Positions 26,027-34,681 are shown, counted from the stretch's first letter. The stretch: 64,000 nt of DNA from Rhizobium sp. ARZ01 (GCF_014851675.1 NZ_JACVAE010000001.1:2480001-2544000), one strand, 5' to 3'. Notes: generated from the letters alone by a model not told the origin. Made by a program: numbers and translations.

Positions 26027-27448
26027 ATGACTGACGACAGCCGGCCCGTATCAGGCCTGCCGACAAACTGGGCGCACGCTCCACGCGATGCACTTCTGGT
26101 TGCCGGCGTCATCTTCTGCGTAGCGTTATTCGGCATCACAACCCGCCCGCTGGGCTTGTTGGCTGCGTTCTGGCCCGCCAACGCCGTGCTCCTTGGCATG
26201 ATGATCCGCAGCCCTCACCTCGCCTCCATCAGCGGTTGGACCGGCGCCTTCGCTGGCTACGTCGCTGCCGATCTCCTCACCGGGGGATCCCTCGGCCTGA
26301 CCCTGTGGATGACCATTGCCAACGTGGCCGAGGCTGCCACCGGCTACCTCTTCTTCCGGCGGCTACCCGAAGATCATCAACGCCTGCGCTGGCCGCAATC
26401 GATCATGCTCCTCTTCGCCGTCTGCTGCTGTGCCGCAGCCGTGGGCGCCTTTGTCGGTGCCGGTGCAGCGAGTGTGGTGTTCGAACGCGATTTTTCGACG
26501 GGTCTGGAGTACTGGTTCAGCACGGAACTGGCCAACGCCATCGTCGTCTTGCCAGTCATGCTGACAGCACCGCAGTTGCGCGACATCGGCTGGCCCTGGC
26601 CGGCCTTCGCCACGACAGAGGGAACACGCAATGTGATGCCGGCTGCAGCACTTGCCGCCTCCATCCTCATTGGCAGCCTGATGGAGGGGCCGGGCTCGTT
26701 TGCCTTTCCGGTTCCCGCGCTTCTTTGGTGCGCCGTCAGCTACTCGTTGTTCACCACCGCCATCCTCACGCTCGTCTTCAGCATGTGGGGCATGGTGATC
26801 GTCACCGGATCCTTCGCCACACCGCCCGCAGACATCGACCTGCTCACCTGGGGAAAATCGATCCGGCTGGCGCTCGCCCTGATAGCGCTGGCTCCTCTCG
26901 CGGTCGCCAGCGTCAACGCCACGCGCAACGAACTCCTGACGCGCCTGCAGGACTCGGTCGATCACGATGCACTGACGCGCGCGCTTACGCGCAGCACATT
27001 CGTGGAGCGAAGCGAGCGCCTGCTGGAGACTGCTGGCCCCGGCACCGCGGCCTTTCTGATGCTGGATGTGGACCTGTTCAAGTCCGTCAACGATCGATAC
27101 GGTCATGCGGCTGGCGATGCCGCACTCGTTGCCTTCGCGGGTTCGGTTAGGCAAGCGTTGCGCAAGGAGGATCTGTTCGGCCGTCTGGGCGGAGAAGAAT
27201 TTGCCGTCTACTTTCCACGCACCACGCGCGAAGAGGCAGAGGAGATTGCCGAGCACATTCGTCGGACGGTGGAAAAACTGCCAGTGGATGTCGGCAACGG
27301 CCGGCTCGTTTCGATAACCGTGAGCGGTGGTCTCGCGATTCGGACCAAGGGTAATCACTCCACATTGGACGCGCTGTTTGCGCGTGCCGATGCCGCGCTC
27401 TATCGGGCAAAGGCCGAAGGCCGCAACCGGATTATCGCCGCCGAATGA
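26027..27448 (+). CDS. MASE1-GGDEF diguanylate cyclase
   Basis: This 473-residue protein starts at MTDDSRPVSG (ATG 26027). About residues 20-300 form a MASE1-type sensor with eight or so membrane helices. The GGDEF domain (about 315-473) includes DLFKSVNDRYGHAAGDAAL and GRLGGEEFAVYFP. The GGEEF signature is active-type, and RKED five residues before it is an RxxD inhibitory site, so product inhibition is expected. It makes c-di-GMP at the inner membrane and likely affects motility, exopolysaccharide or attachment. No phosphodiesterase domain is fused. Confidence 0.9.
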   Translation: MTDDSRPVSGLPTNWAHAPRDALLVAGVIFCVALFGITTRPLGLLAAFWPANAVLLGMMIRSPHLASISGWTGAFAGYVAADLLTGGSLGLTLWMTIANVAEAATGYLFFRRLPEDHQRLRWPQSIMLLFAVCCCAAAVGAFVGAGAASVVFERDFSTGLEYWFSTELANAIVVLPVMLTAPQLRDIGWPWPAFATTEGTRNVMPAAALAASILIGSLMEGPGSFAFPVPALLWCAVSYSLFTTAILTLVFSMWGMVIVTGSFATPPADIDLLTWGKSIRLALALIALAPLAVASVNATRNELLTRLQDSVDHDALTRALTRSTFVERSERLLETAGPGTAAFLMLDVDLFKSVNDRYGHAAGDAALVAFAGSVRQALRKEDLFGRLGGEEFAVYFPRTTREEAEEIAEHIRRTVEKLPVDVGNGRLVSITVSGGLAIRTKGNHSTLDALFARADAALYRAKAEGRNRIIAAE

Positions 27449-27457
27449 GGTTGTTTT

Positions 27458-28108
27458 TCAGGAAGCCTGATCCCGCACCTCAAGCCCGCCGATAAAAAGT
27501 TGCTCGAGAAAGCGGGCGGCATCTTCGAAGCGGCCATCGCCTGCCTGGTCCTGCCCCAAAACGGCTCGCACCTGCACGTCGAAGTCGGCGTAATGCTGGG
27601 TCGTGGACCAGATCGAAAAAATCAGGTGGTAGGGGTCGCATTTTGCGATCTTGCCGGCCTTGGCCCAGGCGCGGATCACAGCCGCCTTCTCGTCAACCAG
27701 CGCCTTCAGCGGCCCTTTCAACTCGTCCTCGATGTTCGGCGCGCCCTGCAGCACCTCATTGGCGAAAAGCCGGCTTTCGCGTGGAAAGTCACGCGCCATT
27801 TCAAGCTTGCGGCGAATGTAGCTGCGGATTTCGGCCACCGGATTGCCGGCCGCATCGAACTCGCGGAGCGGATCGAGCCAGGTGTCGAGCACCCGCGTGA
27901 TCAGGGCGCGGTGCATGGCTTCCTTGGTGCGGAAGTAATAGAGCAGGTTCGGCTTCGACATGCCGGCAACCTCGGCGATCTGGTCCACCGTTGCCCCGCG
28001 ATAACCGTGCAGCGAGAACACTTCCAGCGCGGCTTCCAGGATCCGCTCTTCTTTCTCCTCCTGGATGCGCGTGCGCCGTTGAGTCTTGGCCGCTCTCGGT
28101 GGAACCAT
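27458..28108 (-). CDS. TetR-family regulator, RutR-like
   Basis: This 216-residue protein has an N-terminal TetR helix-turn-helix at about 25-65 (ILEAALEVFSLHGYRGATVDQIAEVAGMSKPNLLYYF). Its C-terminal domain resembles RutR/YcdC, with LFANEVLQGAP and FSIWSTTQHYADFDVQV. RutR binds uracil or thymine and leaves DNA when they are present. The gene is divergent from the N-carbamoyl hydrolase, and a RutR-type palindrome lies between them. It should control the pyrimidine catabolic genes here. Confidence 0.85.
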   Translation of the reverse strand: MVPPRAAKTQRRTRIQEEKEERILEAALEVFSLHGYRGATVDQIAEVAGMSKPNLLYYFRTKEAMHRALITRVLDTWLDPLREFDAAGNPVAEIRSYIRRKLEMARDFPRESRLFANEVLQGAPNIEDELKGPLKALVDEKAAVIRAWAKAGKIAKCDPYHLIFSIWSTTQHYADFDVQVRAVLGQDQAGDGRFEDAARFLEQLFIGGLEVRDQAS

Positions 28109-28238
28109 CTGTGCTCTAGCCTTCGCCCGAGTGGAAAAGTGCCGTCAAAATCACCAGTTTAGCCCGCTGCCATTTTTCTGAGCGAAGGCCATCGCTTTTC
28201 GCTTTTTCGACTTGAGTGACGCAATGGAAGCTGTAATG

Positions 28239-28254
28239 TTTACCAACCGGTCAA
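28239..28254. promoter_or_regulatory. RutR-type operator
   Basis: TTTACCA-AC-CGGTCAA matches 12 of 14 fixed positions of the E. coli RutR operator TTGACCA-N2-TGGTCAA. It lies between the divergent TetR gene and the hydrolase gene, 130 nt and 134 nt from their starts, and could regulate both. Confidence 0.6.
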
Positions 28255-28387
28255 ATTATCGGCCAGTTGCAAAACAAACGCAACGGCTGTTCGGAAGGCG
28301 CACAAAAACAAATCGCGCCCCATTGCCCGGCGGGAACATATAGGCGGTTTTGCAAGGAACCGCTCGCAAATATTGGGAGCTAGTGAC

Positions 28388-29638
28388 ATGGCCGCACCCG
28401 GCGAAAACATGCGCGTCAATGCCGACCGCCTGTGGGATAGTCTCATGGAAATGGCGAAGATCGGCCCCGGCGTTGCCGGCGGTAACAATCGCCAGACCCT
28501 GACCGACGCGGACGCTGAGGGCCGCAGCCTCTTCAAGGGCTGGTGTGACGCGGCCGGCATGAGCATGTCCGTCGACAAGATGGGCACCATGTTTGCTACC
28601 CGCCCCGGCACCGATCCAGATGCGCTGCCGGTCTACATCGGCTCGCACCTCGACACCCAACCGACCGGCGGCAAGTATGACGGCGTGCTCGGCGTGCTTT
28701 CCGGCCTTGAGGTTATCCGGTCGATGAACGACCTCGGCATCAAGACGAAGCACCCGATCGTCGTTACCAACTGGACGAACGAGGAAGGCGCGCGCTTTGC
28801 CCCCGCCATGGTCGCCTCCGGCGTTTTCGCCGGCGCATTGACGCTGGATTACGCCTATTCGCGCAAGGACCCCGAGGGCAAGACATTCGGCGACGAGCTC
28901 AAGCGCATCGGCTGGGTCGGCGACGAAGAGGTCGGGGCGCGCAAGATGCACGCCTACTTCGAATACCACATCGAGCAGGGGCCGATCCTCGAGGCCGAGG
29001 AAAAGCAGATCGGCGTCGTCACGCACTGTCAGGGCCTGTGGTGGCTGGAATTCACGCTGACAGGTCGCGAGGCGCATACCGGCTCGACCCCAATGAACAT
29101 GCGCGTCAACGCCGGTCTCGCCATGTCGCGCATCATCGAGATGGTGCAGGGCGTGGCGATGAAGAACCAGCCGGGCTGCGTTGGCGGCGTCGGCCAGGTG
29201 TTCTTCTCGCCCAACTCGCGCAACGTGCTTCCCGGCAAGGTCGTCTTCACCGTCGACATCCGCTCGCCGGACCAGGCGAAGCTCGACGGCATGCGGGCGA
29301 CGATCGAGGCGGAAGCGGCAAAGATCTGCGAGGCGCTGGGCGTCGGCTGTTCCGTCGAGGCGGTCGGCCATTTCGACCCCGTCACCTTCGACCCGAAGCT
29401 CGTCTCGGCTGTGCGCAAAGCAGCCAAAGACCTCGGCTACAGCCACATGAACATCATCTCCGGCGCCGGCCATGATGCCTGCTGGGCCGCCAAGGTTGCC
29501 CCCACGACGATGATCATGTGCCCCTGCGTCGGCGGCCTGTCGCACAACGAGGCCGAGGACATTTCGAAGGAATGGGCGTCCGCCGGCGCGGACGTGCTGT
29601 TCCACGCGGTAATCGAAACGGCGGGGATCGTGGAGTGA
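28388..29638 (+). CDS. Zn-dependent N-carbamoyl-beta-alanine / N-carbamoyl-amino acid hydrolase
   Basis: This 416-residue M20-family amidohydrolase starts at MAAPGENMRV (ATG 28388, GGGAG seven bases upstream). Metal ligands can be seen in GSHLDTQPTGGKYDG (His, Asp), WTNEEGARFAPAM (Glu) and EYHIEQGP. The dimerisation lid region has LTGREAHTGSTPMNMR, and GAGHDA lies near the end. It releases CO2 and ammonia from N-carbamoyl-beta-alanine, the last step of reductive pyrimidine breakdown. Dihydropyrimidinase follows two genes later. Allantoate amidohydrolase is a related alternative, but the context favours pyrimidine. Confidence 0.9.
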   Translation: MAAPGENMRVNADRLWDSLMEMAKIGPGVAGGNNRQTLTDADAEGRSLFKGWCDAAGMSMSVDKMGTMFATRPGTDPDALPVYIGSHLDTQPTGGKYDGVLGVLSGLEVIRSMNDLGIKTKHPIVVTNWTNEEGARFAPAMVASGVFAGALTLDYAYSRKDPEGKTFGDELKRIGWVGDEEVGARKMHAYFEYHIEQGPILEAEEKQIGVVTHCQGLWWLEFTLTGREAHTGSTPMNMRVNAGLAMSRIIEMVQGVAMKNQPGCVGGVGQVFFSPNSRNVLPGKVVFTVDIRSPDQAKLDGMRATIEAEAAKICEALGVGCSVEAVGHFDPVTFDPKLVSAVRKAAKDLGYSHMNIISGAGHDACWAAKVAPTTMIMCPCVGGLSHNEAEDISKEWASAGADVLFHAVIETAGIVE

Positions 29639-29916
29639 AACGGGATCCGGACCACGATCTGGAAACGATGACCCAAGCGGAACTGCTTGCCGCAGCGAAG
29701 GCGATGCGCGCGGCAATCCGCGCCCATCGCGACGCCTCGAGCCACGACCTCTGCTGGCATCATCCCGACCTGTGGAGCCTGCTGCCCGACCAAACAACAG
29801 CGAGCATCACCGTTCCAGAGTGGCCGCAATTCATGCGCGGCTGCATCCGCTATCGTCAGTCGCTTGACGCACAGCTCGCGGCCGCACCGCGAACAGCTAC
29901 GGAGTTCAAGCCATAG
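29635..29916 (+). CDS. Small hypothetical protein coupled to the hydrolase
   Basis: This 93-residue protein starts at a GTG that overlaps the hydrolase stop (GTGA). It has an acidic start, then a helical segment AELLAAAKAMRAAIRAHRDAS. A His/Trp-rich stretch HDLCWHHPDLWSLLP follows, then VPEWPQFMRGCIRYRQSLD. It has no signal peptide or membrane helix. I do not recognise the family. Its position between the last and second enzymes of the pathway suggests an accessory role in pyrimidine catabolism. Confidence 0.65.
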   Translation: MKRDPDHDLETMTQAELLAAAKAMRAAIRAHRDASSHDLCWHHPDLWSLLPDQTTASITVPEWPQFMRGCIRYRQSLDAQLAAAPRTATEFKP

Positions 29917-30001
29917 GAGACACTGCGCCCGAAGAGGACGGGCGCGACCCACATCATCGACTGACGCTCAAGTTTCAAGACATAAGTAAAGGGAACCTGA
30001 A

Positions 30002-31459
30002 ATGGCGAGTACAGTTATCAAGGGTGGAACCATCGTCACCGCCGACCTGACCTACAAGGCGGATGTCAAGATCGACGGCGGCAAGATCGTCGCGATCGGC
30101 CCGAACCTTTCCGGCGACGAGGTCCTGGACGCAGCCGGCTGCTATGTCATGCCCGGCGGCATCGACCCGCACACCCATCTCGAAATGCCCTTCATGGGCA
30201 CCTATTCCTCCGACGATTTTGAAAGCGGCACGCGCGCGGCGCTCGCCGGCGGCACGACGATGGTGGTCGATTTCGCCCTCCCCTCGCCCGGCCAGTCGAT
30301 GCTCGAAGCGCTGCAGATGTGGGACAACAAGTCGACGCGGGCCAACTGCGACTATTCCTTCCACATGGCAATCACCTGGTGGAGCGAGCAGGTCTTCAAC
30401 GAGATGGAGACCATCGTCAAGGACAAGGGAATCAACACCTTCAAACACTTCATGGCCTATAAGGGTGCGCTGATGGTCGACGACGACGAGATGTTCTCGT
30501 CGTTCCAGCGCTGCGCAGCGCTCGGCGCACTGCCGCTTGTGCATGCCGAGAACGGCGACGTGGTGGCGCAGATGCAGGCGAAGCTGCTCGCCGAGGGCAA
30601 CAACGGCCCCGAGGCGCACGCCTATTCCCGTCCGGCCGAAGTCGAGGGCGAGGCCACCAACCGCGCGATCATGATCGCCGACATGGCGGGATCGCCCGTC
30701 TATATCGTCCACACCTCCTGCGAGCAGGCGCATGAAGCAATCCGCCGCGCCCGCGCCAAGGGCGTGCGCGTCTTCGGCGAACCGCTGATCCAACATCTGA
30801 CGCTCGATGAGAGCGAATACGCCAATCCCGACTGGGATCACGCCGCCCGCCGGGTAATGTCGCCGCCGTTCCGCAACAAGCTGCACCAAGATTCACTATG
30901 GGCCGGTCTCGCTTCCGGTTCGCTGCAGGTCGTTGCAACCGACCATTGCGCCTTCACCACCGCGCAGAAACGCACCGGCGTCGGCGACTTCACCAAGATC
31001 CCGAACGGCACCGGCGGGCTCGAGGACCGGATGCCGATGCTCTGGACGCATGGCGTCAACACCGGCCGGATCACCATGAACGAATTCGTCGCCGTGACCT
31101 CGACCAACATCGCCAAGATCCTCAACATCTATCCGAAGAAGGGCGCGATCCTCGTCGGCGCCGATGCCGACATCGTCGTCTGGGATCCGAGACGGAAGAA
31201 AACGATCACGGCCAAGACCCAGCAATCCGCGATCGACTACAACGTCTTTGAAGGCAAGGAAGTCGTCGGCCTGCCGCGCTTCACCCTGACGCGCGGTGTG
31301 GTCGCCATCGAGGAGGCGACCGTCAAGACGCAGCAAGGCCACGGCGAGTTCGTCCGCCGCGATCCGTTCCCGGCGGTCAGCACGGCGCTGTCGACCTGGA
31401 AGGAAGTGACGGCACCGCGCAAGATCCAGCGCAGCGGCATTCCGGCAAGCGGGGTCTGA
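30002..31459 (+). CDS. hydA: Dihydropyrimidinase / D-hydantoinase
   Basis: This 485-residue cyclic amidohydrolase opens the ring of dihydrouracil and dihydrothymine. GGIDPHTHLEMPF holds the first metal-binding histidines. HFMAYKGALM carries the Lys that is carboxylated to bridge the two zinc ions. HAENGD, VHTSCEQA and ATDHCAFT supply further ligands. Length and motifs match the family. The ATG follows AAGGGAACCTGAA. It sits in the operon with the carbamoyl hydrolase, completing the route from PreTA. Confidence 0.93.
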   Translation: MASTVIKGGTIVTADLTYKADVKIDGGKIVAIGPNLSGDEVLDAAGCYVMPGGIDPHTHLEMPFMGTYSSDDFESGTRAALAGGTTMVVDFALPSPGQSMLEALQMWDNKSTRANCDYSFHMAITWWSEQVFNEMETIVKDKGINTFKHFMAYKGALMVDDDEMFSSFQRCAALGALPLVHAENGDVVAQMQAKLLAEGNNGPEAHAYSRPAEVEGEATNRAIMIADMAGSPVYIVHTSCEQAHEAIRRARAKGVRVFGEPLIQHLTLDESEYANPDWDHAARRVMSPPFRNKLHQDSLWAGLASGSLQVVATDHCAFTTAQKRTGVGDFTKIPNGTGGLEDRMPMLWTHGVNTGRITMNEFVAVTSTNIAKILNIYPKKGAILVGADADIVVWDPRRKKTITAKTQQSAIDYNVFEGKEVVGLPRFTLTRGVVAIEEATVKTQQGHGEFVRRDPFPAVSTALSTWKEVTAPRKIQRSGIPASGV

Positions 31460-31839
31460 TGGCACTTTTCCGGTCCAACGGCATTGCGGCGTTCGGCATG
31501 GCACTTGCCTTGCCGGCCCGGCTTTGCGCCGCCGAAGGCGTGCCGCTCGGCGGCAGCTTCGGCAATGCAGAGGGCTGCGCGTTTCTGAAGACTGGTGAAA
31601 TCACATCGGACGGCCTGCTTGCGCTGTCGGAGACCGCGGTCACCGCCTACGCGAGCAGCTGTGATTTCGTAAAGGTTTCCCCCGCAATCGACGGGCGCTA
31701 CCAGATCGGTGGGCTCTGTCACGAGGAAGGCGAAGAAGTCGGCCGGGAGGAGAAGCTCACGCTCTCGCGCGCCGGAAGCGGCTACCTCGTCACCTTCACC
31801 GACGGCACCGTGTGGGGTCCGGTTGAGAGATGTCCATGA
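31459..31839 (+). CDS. Exported small hypothetical protein
   Basis: This 126-residue protein has a start that overlaps the hydA stop (TGATG). A signal peptide covers about 1-24 (FGMALALPARLCAAEG). The mature part is small and beta-rich with three or four cysteines (GCAFLKTG, SSCDFVKVSP, GLCHEEGEE, RCP at the end) that could form disulfides. It ends SGYLVTFTDGTVWGPVERCP. I do not recognise a family. Coupling to hydA suggests coregulation with pyrimidine catabolism, though a periplasmic role there is not obvious. Confidence 0.7.
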   Translation: MALFRSNGIAAFGMALALPARLCAAEGVPLGGSFGNAEGCAFLKTGEITSDGLLALSETAVTAYASSCDFVKVSPAIDGRYQIGGLCHEEGEEVGREEKLTLSRAGSGYLVTFTDGTVWGPVERCP

Positions 31840-31860
31840 ACCTGACTTTGGCGTTCGCAG

Positions 31861-31909
31861 CTCCCCCCCTCTGTCCTGCCGGACACCTCCCCCTCAAGAG
31901 AGGAGATCG
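31861..31909 (+). repeat. Rhizobial intergenic palindromic repeat, copy A
   Basis: The stretch contains CTGTCCTGCCGGACACCTCC followed by CCCTCAAG and ends GGAGATCG. This C-rich pattern is familiar as a dispersed intergenic repeat in Rhizobiales. A second copy in the opposite direction lies at 32041-32096. Confidence 0.6.
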
Positions 31910-32040
31910 TAAGCGGCAGGCGCGGACGTCAGACATTTGGGCTGCCACACATAACCGGCTCGGCAGGGCAAGGTTCGCCGAAAAGGCTCAGCAAGACACC
32001 TTCGTCGCCAGCAGTCGCATCAGGCGGTGCCGCCGGCACC

Positions 32041-32096
32041 CGATCTCCCCCCTTGAGGGGGAGATGTCGCGAAGCGATCGAGGGGGGTGTCCCGCC
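32041..32096 (-). repeat. Rhizobial intergenic palindromic repeat, copy B (inverted)
   Basis: Read on the minus strand it begins GGCGGGACACC and ends CTCAAGGGGGGAGATCG, matching copy A with a different central part (TCGCTTCGCGACAT). The two copies flank about 130 nt without a gene (31910-32040), so the whole 31840-32123 gap is repeat-derived non-coding DNA. Confidence 0.6.
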
Positions 32097-32123
32097 AAGG
32101 ACGCAACGCGAACGAATCGAATG

Positions 32124-32534
32124 TCAGGGCACCAGCCCATCCAGCTCCGGCAGCGGCACGACGCTCTCCTCCTCGTGCGGGTCTGTCCGCGCGATGACGG
32201 CAGAGCATGGCGCGTCGGAGAGGTTCGCCGGCAGGTGTGGCACGCCGGCGGGGATGTAGAACATCTCGCCGGCCTTGACGACGACGTGCTCCTGAAGCCG
32301 CTCGCCGAACCAGGTGTGCGCCTCGCCGGAGAGTACATAGATCGCCGTCTCGTGGCTCTCGTGCAGATGCGCCTTTGCGCGCGCGCCCGGTGGGATCGTC
32401 AGAAGGTGCATGCAGATACCGGCCGAGCCCACTGTCTCGCGGGCAATCCCTTCGAAATACGAAAGTCCCTGCTTGCCATCGTAGGTCCCGCCCGGGCGGA
32501 CGACGCGGCAGGTCGGCTTTTCTCCCGTATTCAT
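32124..32534 (-). CDS. Cupin-domain protein
   Basis: This 136-residue single cupin has motif 1 HLHESHETAIYVLSGEA at about 58-74, carrying the metal-binding His/Glu set. Motif 2 is AGEMFYIPAGVPHLPAN at about 87-103. It is divergent from the ABC transporter genes with 123 nt between starts. Cupins next to pyrimidine or purine catabolic genes may act as sensors or small isomerases. The function here is not evident. Confidence 0.82.
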   Translation of the reverse strand: MNTGEKPTCRVVRPGGTYDGKQGLSYFEGIARETVGSAGICMHLLTIPPGARAKAHLHESHETAIYVLSGEAHTWFGERLQEHVVVKAGEMFYIPAGVPHLPANLSDAPCSAVIARTDPHEEESVVPLPELDGLVP

Positions 32535-32657
32535 CGCCCTTCCTCCAACAATCGAGTGTGAAGTCCCGTGTCCGATCTAGCCATGAAGACAATGCCGATT
32601 GCAATGCGCCCGACAGGCATGCAGTCTGGTTCCGCCAGCGCCACCGAGGGCACAGGA

Positions 32658-33458
32658 ATGAACAAAGCATCCACCTCTTCCGTTGTTTGCGCGACGAATC
32701 TCGGCCTGACCTTCGAGACCGCCGACGGTCCGGTCAACGCGCTCTCGGACGTAAACCTCACCGTCGACAAGGGCGACTTCGTCTCCTTCATCGGCCCCTC
32801 CGGCTGCGGCAAGACGACATTCCTGCGCGTCATCGCCGACCTGGAAAAACCGACCTCCGGCACCATCACCGTCAATGGCCTGACGCCGGAGCAGGCACGC
32901 CACAAGCGCGCCTATGGCTATGTCTTCCAGGCGGCCGCCCTCTATCCCTGGCGGACGATCGAAAAGAATATCGCGCTGCCGCTGGAGATCATGGGCTACC
33001 AGGCGGCCGAGCAGAAGGAGCGCATCGCCCGCACGCTCGACCTCGTCAATCTCACCGGCTTCGGCAAGAAGTATCCCTGGCAGCTCTCCGGCGGTATGCA
33101 GCAGCGCGCCTCGATCGCCCGCGCGCTGGCCTTCGATGCCGACTTGCTCCTGATGGACGAACCGTTCGGCGCGCTCGACGAGATCGTCCGCGATCACCTG
33201 AACGAAGCGCTGCTGAAACTCTGGGACCGCACCAATAAGACGATCTGCTTCGTCACCCATTCGATTCCCGAAGCCGTCTACCTCTCGACCAAGATCGTCG
33301 TGATGAGCCCCCGCCCCGGCCGTGTCACCGACATCATCGAATCCACCCTGCCGAAAGAGCGCCCGCTCGACATTCGCGAGACGCCGGAGTTCCTCGAGAT
33401 TGCCCATCGTGTCCGTGAGGGTTTGCGTGCGGGGCACAGCTATGAGGATCACCGGTAA
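32658..33458 (+). CDS. ABC transporter ATP-binding protein (NMT1/THI5-type, SsuB/ThiZ-like)
   Basis: This is a 266-residue protein if started at MNKASTSS (ATG 32658, GAGGG seven bases upstream). Longer starts to 32568 are open but would leave only 33 nt to the divergent cupin gene. It shows Walker A GPSGCGKT, signature LSGGMQQRASIARA and Walker B LLLMDEPFGALD. It energises import with the two permeases and binding protein that follow. Its position after the pyrimidine catabolism genes points to a pyrimidine-like ligand. Confidence 0.87.
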   Translation: MNKASTSSVVCATNLGLTFETADGPVNALSDVNLTVDKGDFVSFIGPSGCGKTTFLRVIADLEKPTSGTITVNGLTPEQARHKRAYGYVFQAAALYPWRTIEKNIALPLEIMGYQAAEQKERIARTLDLVNLTGFGKKYPWQLSGGMQQRASIARALAFDADLLLMDEPFGALDEIVRDHLNEALLKLWDRTNKTICFVTHSIPEAVYLSTKIVVMSPRPGRVTDIIESTLPKERPLDIRETPEFLEIAHRVREGLRAGHSYEDHR

Positions 33459-33794
33459 ATGAATCCGCAGTTCATCCTCTGGCTGGCCGGATCGATGGCC
33501 GTTTTTCTGGCGGCGGCGACGGCGTCGCGCGCCTATGTCTCCAGCAGCAACATGCTGCTGCTGCTCTTTTCACTCGGGCTCTATTGCGTCGGAAACCTGA
33601 TGATGGTGCGGTTGATGCGTGAAGGCGGGTTGGGGCTTGCTATCTCGGCATCGGCTATCGCGCAGTTGCTCCTTATCAACGTCATCGCCTTCGTCGTCTT
33701 CGGCGAGCGGCTGAGCAGCACCCAGCTTGCCGGCGTCGGCTTGGGCGTGCTCGCCATGGGGCTGATGCTGCTTCCCACTGCGGAACGGAGCTGA
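33459..33794 (+). CDS. Small EamA/SMR-like membrane protein inside the ABC operon
   Basis: This 111-residue protein has about four hydrophobic helices (FILWLAGSMAVFLAAATASR, MLLLLFSLGLYCVGNLMMV, LGLAISASAIAQLLLINVIAF, LAGVGLGVLAMGLMLLP). It resembles half of a DMT protein. It starts directly after the ATPase stop and ends two bases before the first permease. A DMT-like protein within an ABC import operon is unusual. It may be an accessory subunit or a separate exporter. Confidence 0.75.
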   Translation: MNPQFILWLAGSMAVFLAAATASRAYVSSSNMLLLLFSLGLYCVGNLMMVRLMREGGLGLAISASAIAQLLLINVIAFVVFGERLSSTQLAGVGLGVLAMGLMLLPTAERS

Positions 33795-33796
33795 CA

Positions 33797-34681
33797 ATGG
33801 AAGAACATAGCTTTTTCAGGGACAAGCTCTTTCCGATCGGGACCGTGGTGCTGGCAATCATCGCGATCTGGTACGTCTCGGTCGTCTTCCTCAATGCCCC
33901 GTTCGAACGTGACACCGCTGCCCGCAACGGGACGACCATCACGTTCTCCGAGCTCCTGCCGAAGACCATGGCACAGGAGCGGCCGGTCCTGCCGGCACCG
34001 CACCAGGTGGTGGCCGAACTCTGGGACACCACGGTCAACAAGGCGATCACGTCCAAGCGCAGCCTCGTCTACCACGCCTGGGTAACGCTCTCGGCGACGC
34101 TGCTGGGCTTCGCCATGGGCACGGCGCTCGGCATCCTGCTTGCGATCGGCATCGTCCACAACAAGGCGATGGATCGCTCGCTGATGCCCTGGGTCATCGC
34201 CAGCCAGACCATCCCGATCCTTGCGATTGCCCCGATGATCATCGTCGTGCTCAACGCGGTCGGCCTTTCCGGCCTGCTGCCGAAGGCGCTGATCTCGACC
34301 TATCTCAGCTTTTTCCCCGTCGTCGTCGGCATGGTGAAGGGCTTGCGCAGCCCCGAACAGATCCAGCTGGATCTGATGCACACCTACAACGCCTCCCCCG
34401 CGCAGACTTTCTGGAAACTGCGCTGGCCGTCCTCCATGCCCTATCTCTTCACCTCGCTGAAAGTGGCGGTCGCGATCTCGCTCGTCGGTGCCATCGTCGG
34501 TGAGCTTCCGACAGGTGCAGTTGCCGGTCTCGGTGCGCGTCTGCTTGCCGGCTCCTACTACGGCCAGACGGTTCAGATCTGGGCGGCGCTGTTCATGGCG
34601 GCAGCCGTGGCAGCCCTGCTCGTCATCATCGTTGGCATTGCCCATTCAGCCGTCCTCAAGCGCATGGGAGCTCGCGCATGA
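33797..34681 (+). CDS. ABC transporter permease 1 (SsuC/ThiX-like)
   Basis: This 294-residue inner membrane protein has an N-terminal helix at about 12-30. A long periplasmic stretch follows (about 35-95), and then five or so helices of the binding-protein-dependent permease core. The coupling loop is DLMHTYNASPAQTFWKLRWPSSMP near 195-215. It overlaps the next permease gene by four bases (ATGA). The pair forms a heterodimeric channel for the NMT1-type binding protein. Confidence 0.88.
   Translation: MEEHSFFRDKLFPIGTVVLAIIAIWYVSVVFLNAPFERDTAARNGTTITFSELLPKTMAQERPVLPAPHQVVAELWDTTVNKAITSKRSLVYHAWVTLSATLLGFAMGTALGILLAIGIVHNKAMDRSLMPWVIASQTIPILAIAPMIIVVLNAVGLSGLLPKALISTYLSFFPVVVGMVKGLRSPEQIQLDLMHTYNASPAQTFWKLRWPSSMPYLFTSLKVAVAISLVGAIVGELPTGAVAGLGARLLAGSYYGQTVQIWAALFMAAAVAALLVIIVGIAHSAVLKRMGARA

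Noticed and set aside
28256..29797. Minus-strand open frame (513 codons) opposite the carbamoyl hydrolase
   Set aside because: The opposite strand encodes a complete M20 enzyme with metal ligands; the antisense product has no family-like sequence.
29985..30015. GGAAC-N16-AGTT at the hydA start as an RpoE2 promoter
   Set aside because: The -10 element would lie inside the coding sequence, and GGGAAC is part of the leader just before the ATG.
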